From Bacteroidota bacterium (lineage in GTDB: Bacteria > Bacteroidota > Ignavibacteria > Kapaibacteriales > UBA2268), in contig SCSM01000016.1 in NCBI GenBank assembly GCA_004322215.1, positions 62,001 through 126,000 on the forward strand: a DNA stretch of 64,000 nt. The letters are read 5' to 3'. Positions 36,606-44,094 of this stretch are shown here, piece by piece (the stretch's first letter is position 1; each line of letters starts with the position of its first letter). The notes beneath the pieces were generated by a model. The model was not told the origin of the DNA. It did no database searches and saw nothing but the letters and a program-made list of their open reading frames with translations. Position numbers and translations under genes: made by a program.

Positions 36606-37766
36606 ATGGATATCAATCGAAATTTTACTGGTGAACAAATTCTTTTAAGGGATACTATCCGGAAATTTGCCGAAGAAGTCATCAAACCAAAAGCTCGTGA
36701 ATTAGATGAAAAAGAGGAATTTTCAGTCGAAATCACAAAACAAATGGCTGAGATAGGATTGCTTGCGTGTTTCTTGCCTGATAAGTATAATGGCTGCGGA
36801 TTGGATTATGTTTCTTACATTATGGTAGTTGAAGAATTAGCTCGTGTTGACGGCTCTCACGCCGCTACTATTGCTGCACACAATTCACTCGGTGCAGGTC
36901 CTTTATATTATTACGGCAATGAAGAACAAAAGAAAAAATATCTTCCGAAATTTGCTGATGGATACCTCTGGGGTTTCGGATTAACAGAACCCGAAGCTGG
37001 CTCCGACGCAGGGAACACTCAGACAACTGCCGTTCAGGACGGAGATTATTGGGTGCTTAACGGGGCAAAGATTTTCATTACAAATGCTTCAACCGATATT
37101 ACACTTGGCTCGACTGTTCTTGCTTGCACAGGCACAAAACCCGGTGGTAAAAAAGAATTGTCATGCTTCATAGTCGAAAACGGCACTCCCGGTTTCACAA
37201 CAAAAGCAATGAAAAACAAACTCATGTGGCGTGCCTCAAACACGAGTGAACTCTACTTTGAAGATTGCCGCGTACACAAAGATAATATGCTCGGTAAACG
37301 CGGTGACGGTTTCCACCAGATGCTCGGCACTCTCGACAACGGCCGGCTTTCGATTGCCGCTATGGGATTGGGAAATGCACAGGGTGCTTTTGAAACTGCC
37401 TTGAATTATGCAAAGACAAGAAAGCAATTCGGCAAGCCGATTTCAACCTACCAGGCAACTGCATTCAAGCTTGCCGACATTGACATGGGATTGGAAATGG
37501 CAAGAAATTACCTGTATGAAGTCTGCCGAATGTTAGACAGAAATGAAAATATTACGAAAGAAGGAGCAATTGCAAAACTCTATTGCTCAGAGCTTGCACA
37601 CATGGCTTCAAACCATTGTGTCCAAATTCACGGTGGCTATGGTTTAATGAAAGAATATGATGCAGAAAGATTTTACCGAGACCAGAAATTACTTGAAATC
37701 GGCGAAGGGACTTCCGAAATTCAAAGATTGGTTATATCGAGAATGATTGGCTGTTTTGATGTTTAG
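36606..37766 (+). CDS. Acyl-CoA dehydrogenase (second, divergent copy)
   Basis: A 386-residue acyl-CoA dehydrogenase related to, but clearly diverged from, the gene at 35196-36335. It has the FAD site GFGLTEPEAGSDAGNTQT, substrate-side LDNGRLSIAAMGLG, and catalytic Glu367 in GEGTSEIQR. The two dehydrogenase genes are divergent with a 270-bp AT-rich spacer that presumably holds both promoters. A thioredoxin-fold gene follows 14 bp later. Chain length is unknown. Confidence 0.9.
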   Translation: MDINRNFTGEQILLRDTIRKFAEEVIKPKARELDEKEEFSVEITKQMAEIGLLACFLPDKYNGCGLDYVSYIMVVEELARVDGSHAATIAAHNSLGAGPLYYYGNEEQKKKYLPKFADGYLWGFGLTEPEAGSDAGNTQTTAVQDGDYWVLNGAKIFITNASTDITLGSTVLACTGTKPGGKKELSCFIVENGTPGFTTKAMKNKLMWRASNTSELYFEDCRVHKDNMLGKRGDGFHQMLGTLDNGRLSIAAMGLGNAQGAFETALNYAKTRKQFGKPISTYQATAFKLADIDMGLEMARNYLYEVCRMLDRNENITKEGAIAKLYCSELAHMASNHCVQIHGGYGLMKEYDAERFYRDQKLLEIGEGTSEIQRLVISRMIGCFDV

Positions 37767-37780
37767 ATTTGATTATATAA

Positions 37781-38098
37781 ATGAATAAAATCGAATTAAT
37801 ATTTCAGTATTTTGATGGATGCCCCCATGCCGGTACATTAAGGCAAAATGTAAAAGCGGCTATTGAAAAATTTGAAGGAAGTATTGCTTACAAAGAAGAA
37901 TTAATCGAAACACAGGAACTCGCAATAATGAAAAAATTCAGAGGTTCTCCGACTTTATTAATAAATGGAGAAGATTTAGAGAATATGCCTCCTCCGGAAC
38001 ATCCTGCTCTTGCATGCAGGTATTATCCGAATGGAATTCCTTCTAAGGAAAAGATTATTGAGCGATTAAAAATAATTATGAATAGCCACTATCTTTAG
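37781..38098 (+). CDS. Small thioredoxin-fold protein (alkylmercury-lyase-associated type)
   Basis: The 105 residues fit a small thioredoxin-like family: strand IELIFQYFDGCPHAGTLR with a single active-site-like Cys followed by His, and FRGSPTLLINGEDL with the cis-proline context, then ACRYYPNGIPSKEKI. The family's reaction is not established; relatives occur near mercury-resistance genes. The last codons (SHYL and TAG) lie inside the first copy of a palindromic repeat at 38081-38104, so the repeat supplies the C terminus and stop. It is probably cotranscribed with the upstream acyl-CoA dehydrogenase. Confidence 0.6.
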   Translation: MNKIELIFQYFDGCPHAGTLRQNVKAAIEKFEGSIAYKEELIETQELAIMKKFRGSPTLLINGEDLENMPPPEHPALACRYYPNGIPSKEKIIERLKIIMNSHYL

Positions 38099-38251
38099 AT
38101 AGTGAAGCAGATTATTAATAGCCACTATCTTTAGATAGTGGATTGGTTTGAATATCTGGCATTGACTTTAGTCACTTATTTCAAAAGGATAAATCCATAA
38201 TTGTGATGATAGAACTTGACCACGACTTAAAAGTCCTGGCTATTCATAATA
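38075..38251. repeat. Hairpin-rich element with terminal inverted repeats (REP/BIME- or MITE-like)
   Basis: The ends TTATGAATAGCCA (38077-38089 region) and TGGCTATTCATAA (38237-38249 region) are inverted repeats. Inside are two direct copies of a unit with the palindrome CACTATCT-TT-AGATAGTG (38081-38104 and 38117-38140), plus two smaller palindromes, GACTTTAGTC and GACTTAAAAGTC. The layout matches clusters of paired hairpins mobilised by RAYT/IS200-type transposases. No transposase is in the window. The element fills the gap between the thioredoxin-fold gene and the HMG-CoA synthase gene. Confidence 0.6.
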
Positions 38252-38388
38252 ATCAATTTTTCAATTAATTAAACAACATTCTTAAAATACAGAATCATTT
38301 TTTATTTGCTTTGTTTTAAAAAAAGTATAAATTGTAATTCTTTTGAAATTGAAAATTTGATTACTAATAAATTTTAGGAGTTATTATT

Positions 38389-39435
38389 ATGGTAGGTATA
38401 GTTGGTTATGGTGCTTATGTGCCGGCGTTCCGAATCAAAGCAAGCACAATCGCAGACCAGTGGGGCGATGACATTGTCGCCATCGAGCGAGGTCTTCTGA
38501 TGAAGGAAAAAACGGTTCCCGGCAAAGATGAAGATACCATTACAATTTCAGTTGCAGCAGCTAAAAATGCTGTAAAACGTGCAGGTATAGACCCGCAAAA
38601 AATCGGAGCAGTTTATATCGGCTCCGAATCACATCCTTATGCAGTTAAACCATCAGGCACAGTACTTGTTGATGCTCTCGGCATTGGTCCAAATGTCCAT
38701 GTAGCAGATTTTGAATTTGCCTGTAAAGCAGGCTCGGAAGCGATGTTCGTTGCATACAGCCACGTCAAATCAGGCAATATGGATTATGCTATGGGAATCG
38801 GCTCTGATACATCACAGGGAGCACCCGGCGATGCACTCGAGTATTCTGCATCCGCAGGAGGTGCCGCATTTATTTTCGGTAAAGATAATGTCATTGCCGA
38901 AGTATTGCATACATACTCATATACAAGTGATACGGCAGACTTCTGGAGACGTGAATACCAGCATTATCCACGTCATGGCGGAAGGTTCACAGGCGAGCCT
39001 GCATATTTCAAGCATATCCTCGGTTGCGGGAAAACTTTGCTCGAAAAATCAAAGATGAAAGCAAGTGATTTTGCCTATGCTGTGTTTCACATGCCGAACG
39101 GGAAATTCCCACTGAAAGCCGGAGAAATTCTCGGTTTCAAAAAAGAGCAGATGGAACAGGGCTGGCTCGTTAATATTATGGGTAACACTTATTCCGGCTC
39201 TTCTCCGACCGGACTTACAGCAATCCTTGATGTAATTAAGCCCGGGGAGAAAGTATTCATGGTCTCATTCGGTTCAGGTGCTGGAAGTGACGGATTTATT
39301 TTTAAAGCTACTCCGAGAATCACTCAAGTACAGAATAAAGCACCGAAAACGAGAGATATGCTCAATGGTAAGAAAATTTATCTCGATTACGGCAAGTATG
39401 CAGCATTCAGAAGAAAAATAAAGTTCCTTGAATAA
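38389..39435 (+). CDS. Archaeal-type hydroxymethylglutaryl-CoA synthase
   Basis: A 348-residue thiolase-fold condensing enzyme of the archaeal HMGS type: GIVGYGAYVPAFRI start, IGSES (Glu80 region), catalytic Cys112 in FACKAGSEA, and His in VFHMPNGKFP. It interconverts acetoacetyl-CoA plus acetyl-CoA with HMG-CoA. A good ribosome site (AGGAG) precedes it. The next genes are a thiolase and a DUF35 protein. In archaea these three proteins form one complex that channels acetoacetyl-CoA, with DUF35 as a bridge. The leucine-degradation genes 7-12 kb away make HMG-CoA, so it may run in the cleaving direction. Confidence 0.85.
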   Translation: MVGIVGYGAYVPAFRIKASTIADQWGDDIVAIERGLLMKEKTVPGKDEDTITISVAAAKNAVKRAGIDPQKIGAVYIGSESHPYAVKPSGTVLVDALGIGPNVHVADFEFACKAGSEAMFVAYSHVKSGNMDYAMGIGSDTSQGAPGDALEYSASAGGAAFIFGKDNVIAEVLHTYSYTSDTADFWRREYQHYPRHGGRFTGEPAYFKHILGCGKTLLEKSKMKASDFAYAVFHMPNGKFPLKAGEILGFKKEQMEQGWLVNIMGNTYSGSSPTGLTAILDVIKPGEKVFMVSFGSGAGSDGFIFKATPRITQVQNKAPKTRDMLNGKKIYLDYGKYAAFRRKIKFLE

Positions 39436-39505
39436 TATGAATAAAAAAAATTAAAAATTAATGATTATGTTTTTTAGTTAGGTTTTATGGTTCAGATTAA
39501 ATAGG

Positions 39506-39574
39506 CAACACCATAGGTGTTGAACGTTTGTAACATATAAATTACTCGTCCAACACACAACACCGTAGGTGTTG
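39506..39574. repeat. Two REP-like hairpins in direct repeat
   Basis: CAACACC-ATA-GGTGTTG (39506-39522) and CAACACC-GTA-GGTGTTG (39558-39574) are perfect 7-bp-arm hairpins, both followed by AAC(G/A)TT. They occupy the 297-bp gap between the HMG-CoA synthase and thiolase genes. There is no T-tract, so they are less like terminators than like REP elements. They may stabilise the upstream transcript 3' end. Confidence 0.6.
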
Positions 39575-39732
39575 AACATTAGTAAGAGCTTAGTTATTTG
39601 AAAATTCACATATTAAAAATTTAAAATTAAAAATTTAAAATTGATGTTTATTAGAATATAATAATTATATGATAAAATGAACTTATAAAAAGAAAGTGAT
39701 ATGAAAATAAAAATTAATAAATGGAGGTTAAA

Positions 39733-40881
39733 ATGCGAGAAGTCGCAATAATCGGCGTCGGTATGACTAAATTCGGCGAGCTTTGGGGGCAGGGCATCAG
39801 GGATGTCTTTGCTGAAGCGGCACTCAAAGCCATCGAAGATGCCGGTGTTGACAAAATTGATTCTTTATATGTCGGCTGTATGTCCAGCGGACTTTATGCA
39901 TATCAGGAACATCTTGGTTCTGTGTGTGCAGACTACATTGGCCAAAAAGGCATTCCCGCCGCAAGAGTCGAGTCTGCCTGTGCATCGGGTGGAACATCTG
40001 TTAGGGCGGCATTTATGGAAGTTGCATCCGGAATGAGCGACATTGTTATGGCAGGCGGTGTCGAAAAAATGTGGGATGTCGAAGACGGAACTTTTGTCCT
40101 CGCAACCGCATCCGACCAGGAATACGAAGCATACAGCGGAGTTACGTTCCCTGGTCTCTATGCAATGATGGCACGTGCCTACATGGAAAAATACAAACTA
40201 ACTCGTGAAGAACTTGCACAAGTCCCGATTAAAAATCACAAGCATGCTGTACACAATCCGAATGCACAGTATCCTTTTGAATTGGATTTAAAAGGTGTTC
40301 TTAGTTCTTCTATGGTTGCTGACCCGCTGAGATTGATGGATTGCTCACCAATCACAGACGGTGCTGCTGCAGTCATTCTCTGTCCACTGGATAAGGCAAA
40401 GAAATATACAAAGCATCCTGTAAAAATTCGTGCAGTTGGTGCGGCTACTGGTCCGATTGCATTGCATGACCATGTTGACATGACAAAGCTGGATGCAGTT
40501 CGTATTGCCGGTGAGAGAGCATACAAAATGGCTCAGTTGAAGCCGAATGATATTTCCTTTGTCGAAGTTCATGACTGTTTCTCTATTGCCGAAGTAATAG
40601 TTGCCGAGGAACTTGGATTCTTTAAGTACGGTAAAGCTGGAAAAGCAATAGCAAACGGCGAAGCTACTTACGGAAGCAAAATCGTGATTAATCCAAGCGG
40701 CGGCTTGAAGGCGAAAGGACATCCTGTCGGTGCTACCGGTGTAGCTCAAATCATCGAATGTGTCGAGCAGTTGAGCGGCAAAGCCGGAAAGCGGCAGGTG
40801 AAAAATGCAAAATACGGTATGGCTCAGAACATGGGCGGTTCAGGTGGCAGTTGTGTTGTACATATATTGGAGGCAGTATAA
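39733..40881 (+). CDS. Archaeal-type acetyl-CoA acetyltransferase (thiolase)
   Basis: A thiolase of the archaeal/SCP2-like group, forming or cleaving acetoacetyl-CoA. It has catalytic Cys at residue 83 of the preferred start (ESACASGG), HDCFS, and [14 protein letters not shown]. An upstream ATG at 39721 overlaps a perfect ribosome site GGAGG (39723-39727). The ATG at 39733 is 5 nt after it and begins [15 protein letters not shown] as in relatives, so it is chosen (382 residues). The stop overlaps the DUF35 start by one base (TAATG), which shows translational coupling. It belongs to the HMGS-thiolase-DUF35 set. Confidence 0.88.
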   Translation: MREVAIIGVGMTKFGELWGQGIRDVFAEAALKAIEDAGVDKIDSLYVGCMSSGLYAYQEHLGSVCADYIGQKGIPAARVESACASGGTSVRAAFMEVASGMSDIVMAGGVEKMWDVEDGTFVLATASDQEYEAYSGVTFPGLYAMMARAYMEKYKLTREELAQVPIKNHKHAVHNPNAQYPFELDLKGVLSSSMVADPLRLMDCSPITDGAAAVILCPLDKAKKYTKHPVKIRAVGAATGPIALHDHVDMTKLDAVRIAGERAYKMAQLKPNDISFVEVHDCFSIAEVIVAEELGFFKYGKAGKAIANGEATYGSKIVINPSGGLKAKGHPVGATGVAQIIECVEQLSGKAGKRQVKNAKYGMAQNMGGSGGSCVVHILEAV

Positions 40882-41270
40882 TGGCTATTAGTCCGAGATA
40901 TACACGCGAAATTCCGCATCGTTACCGGCTCGAAGCCCAACAATTCGAATGCGGTGCAGTTACTCTTCCGAACAGGTACATCTGTCCCGATAACTGCTGC
41001 AAGAAATCAAAGAAAATCACTTTGAAAGGAAAAGGCAAAATCCTGACTTATACAATCATATACATTGCAAGTGACCAATACACCAGGGCAACACCATTTG
41101 CAGTTGCCGTAATCGAAACCGAAGAAGGAGCAAGATTGACGGCACAGGTTGTTGACTGCAACTTCGATGACTTGAAAATCGGTGCAAAGGTCGAACTCAT
41201 CTTCCGCAAAATCATGGAAGAAGGTGCCTCAGGCATCATAAACTACGGATACAAAGCAATCCTTGTGTAG
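40881..41270 (+). CDS. DUF35 OB-fold protein, bridge of the thiolase/HMGS complex
   Basis: The 129-residue protein has a small N-terminal zinc-ribbon-like part and an OB-fold (KGKGKILTYTIIYI, PFAVAVIETEEGARLTAQVV). In archaeal complexes DUF35 holds thiolase and HMG-CoA synthase together and shuttles the CoA arm. The ribbon reads ECGAVTLPNRYICPDNCC, so the first of the four usual cysteines appears to be missing and zinc binding may be weak. A longer frame from 40758 is only open sequence inside the thiolase gene. The ATG at 40881 follows GGAGG and overlaps the thiolase stop. A strong terminator follows at 41284. Confidence 0.82.
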   Translation: MAISPRYTREIPHRYRLEAQQFECGAVTLPNRYICPDNCCKKSKKITLKGKGKILTYTIIYIASDQYTRATPFAVAVIETEEGARLTAQVVDCNFDDLKIGAKVELIFRKIMEEGASGIINYGYKAILV

Positions 41271-41283
41271 TAGATTTCATTAA

Positions 41284-41309
41284 CCCCACACTTAAGTGTG
41301 GGGTTTTTT
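41284..41309 (+). terminator. Rho-independent terminator of the thiolase-DUF35 operon
   Basis: A perfect 20-bp palindrome CCCCACACTTAAGTGTGGGG (41284-41303) is followed by six T residues. It starts 14 bp after the DUF35 stop. Confidence 0.85.
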
Positions 41310-41361
41310 AATAACAATATATCTAAGTAAAAAAAGTCTCATATAAAAAAATAGATGACTT

Positions 41362-41541
41362 ATGAAATTACAAATAGAAACAGATTGAGAAACAGACGGT
41401 AGATGGATTGCAGAAATACCATCTATGCCCGGTGTGATGACCTATGGCAATACAATGGAAGATGCCATTCAAAAGGTAATGTCATTGACACTTAGGGTCA
41501 TTGCCGATAAATATGATAACTCCAATAAACCACAAAAATAA
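41362..41541 (+). pseudogene. HicB-like gene with an internal TGA
   Basis: From ATG 41362 the frame reads KLQIETD, then TGA (41386-41388), then ETDGRWIAEIPSMPGVMTYG and NTMEDAIQKVMSLTLRVIADKY to a TAA at 41541. This is a clear HicB/UPF0150 domain of about 59 codons with one nonsense codon. No hicA is next to it. It lies between the DUF35 terminator and a second terminator at 41661. A short protein from a downstream start cannot be excluded, since the domain after the stop lacks only its first strand. Confidence 0.7.
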
Positions 41542-41660
41542 ATTTTCATTCATATTTCATAATTCGTAATTCGTAATTGATTCTGTCATTCCGCACTCAA
41601 TGTGGATTCTATAACTATGGATACAAAGCGAATCAAGTTTAAGAATTATATAATTAAATT

Positions 41661-41705
41661 AAAGTCACTCTGAAATGTTATATTTTGGAGTGACTTTTTT
41701 ATTTT
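41661..41705 (+). terminator. Rho-independent terminator
   Basis: AAAGTCACTC (41661-41670) pairs with GAGTGACTTT (41688-41697) and is followed by a T-rich tail (TTTTATTTTT). It isolates the methyltransferase gene downstream from upstream transcription. Confidence 0.8.
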
Positions 41706-41749
41706 TAATACCTAAAAAAAATAATTAAATATTGAATAAAATCTAATTG

Positions 41750-41757
41750 TAAATTTG
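41750..41757 (+). promoter_or_regulatory. Possible -7 element before the methyltransferase gene
   Basis: TAAATTTG matches the Bacteroidota TAnnTTTG box 33 bp before the ATG at 41790. The nearest TTG (41732-41734) is only 15 bp upstream, shorter than usual, so the call is weak. Confidence 0.25.
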
Positions 41758-41789
41758 TAAATAATTTTTTTATTAATAATCAATATTAA

Positions 41790-42641
41790 ATGGAAAAACT
41801 TGGGATATATAATTTAAATGATGTTTATTGTGGTGATTGTGTTGATTTAATGCGTTCAATACCGGATTCATCAATTGATTTGGTTGTAACATCACCTCCT
41901 TATGATAAGGTTAGAGATTACAATGGCAATATAAATTTTAACTTACATAATACTGGAAAAGAGATTTATAGAATTTTGAAAGACGGTGGTATTGCTGTAG
42001 TCGTTATTCAGGACCAAACACAAAATTATGGTAAATCATTAACATCATTTAAAACTATTATTGATTGGTGTGATAATATTGGATTTAAGTTATTTGAAAC
42101 AGTAATATATCGGAAATATGGACCTGAGGGTGCATGGTGGACTCAGAGGTTCCGAGTTGACCATGAATATATGCCAATTTTTTTAAAAGGAGAAAAACCA
42201 AATTATTTTAACAAGGAATCTTTGAAAGTACCCTCAAAACACGGTGGAAAAGTAATGACAGGAAGCGGCGCAAGAAAAACTAATGGCGAAACACAAAAAA
42301 CAGTAACACGAGCTATCAATATGACAAAATGCAGAGGTACGATTTGGGATTATTTAATGGCAGGTGATAAAAATCCATTGAAAAGAAAACATCCTGCTGT
42401 GTTCCCTGATAAAATTCCTTATGATTTTATACAATGCTTTTGCCCGGAAGGTGGAATTGTCTTAGATCCTTTTGCTGGAAGTGGTTCAACTTTAGTCATG
42501 GCAAAAATTCTTGGACGTAATTTCATTGGTTTCGATATTGTACCTGAGTATTGTGAATTAGCAAAAGAAAGATTAAAAACTGAAACCAATGAAGACCAAA
42601 TTAGTCTATTTACTAACAAAATGGCTATTGAGTATATTTAA
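41790..42641 (+). CDS. Site-specific DNA methyltransferase (beta class, N4-cytosine or N6-adenine)
   Basis: The 283-residue enzyme has motif IV TSPPY at residues 34-38 near the N terminus and the SAM-binding motif I DPFAGSGST at 226-234 near the C terminus, followed by FIGFDI. This order (IV, recognition region, I) is the beta class. TSPPY occurs in both N4-cytosine and N6-adenine enzymes, so the base is open. The recognition sequence is unknown. It is followed after 1 bp by a reading frame broken at an A8 tract (42643-43667), the likely restriction or effector partner. Codon use is AT-rich, consistent with transfer. Confidence 0.88.
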   Translation: MEKLGIYNLNDVYCGDCVDLMRSIPDSSIDLVVTSPPYDKVRDYNGNINFNLHNTGKEIYRILKDGGIAVVVIQDQTQNYGKSLTSFKTIIDWCDNIGFKLFETVIYRKYGPEGAWWTQRFRVDHEYMPIFLKGEKPNYFNKESLKVPSKHGGKVMTGSGARKTNGETQKTVTRAINMTKCRGTIWDYLMAGDKNPLKRKHPAVFPDKIPYDFIQCFCPEGGIVLDPFAGSGSTLVMAKILGRNFIGFDIVPEYCELAKERLKTETNEDQISLFTNKMAIEYI

Positions 42642-42642
42642 T

Positions 42643-43667
42643 ATGGCTATCCAAGATTTATTAAAAGACAAAAATGAATTAATTGACTATAATCATCTAT
42701 GTAAAAAACATAGCTGGATACTTGAAAAAAATCATTGTTGTGTACTTAGTCCAGATAGTGATGGACTTTTATGTGGCCTTTTCATGTCAATGTATCGTGG
42801 CTGGAAAATTGTTGGCTTTTATGATGGAAAAGTTGCAATAATTAATAAAGATTATATAAATAATAATCCTATATTTTTGGATATAGAGATATTTAGGAAA
42901 GAAATTCGGAGTATAGGGCATCACATGCTATTATTAAACAAGAAACATATACCTGGCGAATGGACTAATTTCGATAATTGCATTCAGCCGAATAATCTGA
43001 GAAATTATGATGGAAAAAAAATTATCGGCTAAAATACCCATTGGCAACTATCCATTTGTTAATTAGCATTATTGCATTCAAATATAGAAATATTAAAATT
43101 CCTGAATCAGCAATCCCACCTCTTTTTTTTACTGATGGTGTTTTTAATGTTTTATTTAGCTATCCGGAAAATGTTTTGAATTGGTTACATTACTTAAGAA
43201 TCCATGAGGATTGGAATCCATTAAAACCAATATTTGAAAATGATGAGTATAGTGTTTTTACTTTAATGATGGAGATGGATAATTTTTTTCGCAGAAGAGA
43301 TGCCATTAGTATTAAAAATGAACGTGGTGATAGGCTAAGAATTTCAAATAAAGATGGCACTCCTGCAAATATAGAAAATATTAGAAATAGAAAATGCAGT
43401 ATAAATACCAGTGCTAAAACAAGAATAATTGAATTTATGAGAATTCTATCTGATTTAACAAAATGGGAATATAAAAATGAAAATTGGAGTTGCTGGGATG
43501 AGATGAAATATTACCAGTTTAAGAAAGGTGATTTCAAAGGAGATAAAAAAACTCTAACAATTCAGAATTTTATGGAATTTATAGAAAGAAAGCCATTATC
43601 ATGGGCTATGACAAGCGGAGATAATATCGAATACACATTAGAAGAGCCAGATAAATTGTTAAAATAA
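42643..43667 (+). pseudogene. Frameshifted partner of the methyltransferase, DHH-like motifs (phase-variable or broken)
   Basis: Two frames join into one protein of about 341 residues. The first (42643-43032) ends NYDGKKIIG after reading an A8 run at 43014-43021. The second is open through the run in the -1 frame (NYRLKYPLATIHLLISIIAF onward) to 43667. A ninth A would restore the frame. The N-terminal half has VLSPDSDG (Asp38, Asp40), IFLDIEI (Asp80) and SIGHHM (His93, His94). This spacing resembles DHH-family phosphoesterases and nucleases, although it matches no family with certainty. The start lies one base after the methyltransferase stop. Restriction, regulatory or anti-phage function is inferred only from this linkage. 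Confidence 0.6.
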
Positions 43668-44094
43668 ATAATTAAGAAATTAAATTTTCAAAATCTTAAT
43701 TTACAATTGAAATAATCTATTGAAAATAATGTAAATCACACAAATCATAGTTCTGACATATTTTCCAAACCATTTTCTTTTTATATCATACCTCCCGGCT
43801 TATCTTTGCCCCGCATTGTTCTTTGTGCCTTCCCTTTGTGCCCTTTGTGGTAAAAATTAACATGGTTGTTGATTTACGGCAATGGATTCTGGACCAAGTT
43901 CAGAATGACATTTTTACTACCATTCAAAACACAACACAAAAAAAAAAATTCAAAATCCAACATTCAAAATTCAAAATTCTAAAAGGCGTTTGTGATTTAT
44001 TTTGATATTTAATAGATTGCAATTTCTCTCAAAAGCAAATGTTTATTTACTTTTTGAAAAACAATTTATTATTATATATTTAAAAGAGTTTATT
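43668..44094. repeat. Gene-free region with dispersed repeats
   Basis: No gene is supported in these 427 bp. The stretch 43735-43830 is a diverged copy of 4015-4200 (AAATCACACAAATCA, ATTTTCCAAACCATTTT, CTTATCTTTGC, GTTCTTTGTG). It is followed by a GGATTCTGGACCAAGTTCAGAATGACA type segment and a run of ATTCAAAATTC units (about 43940-43980). An open frame at 43823-44005 is repeat-derived and not called. The sucC start follows. Confidence 0.5.

Noticed and set aside
38075-39580. Repeated hairpins considered as a CRISPR array
   Set aside because: There are only two copies per set, no regular spacers and no cas genes.
40758-40880. Longer open frame ahead of the DUF35 start
   Set aside because: It overlaps the thiolase coding sequence, has no ribosome site, and adds residues absent from the family; ATG 40881 follows GGAGG and overlaps the thiolase stop.
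43823-44005. Small open frame of about 60 codons in the gap before sucC
   Set aside because: It is built from dispersed repeat sequence (ATTCAAAATTC units) and has no coding character.
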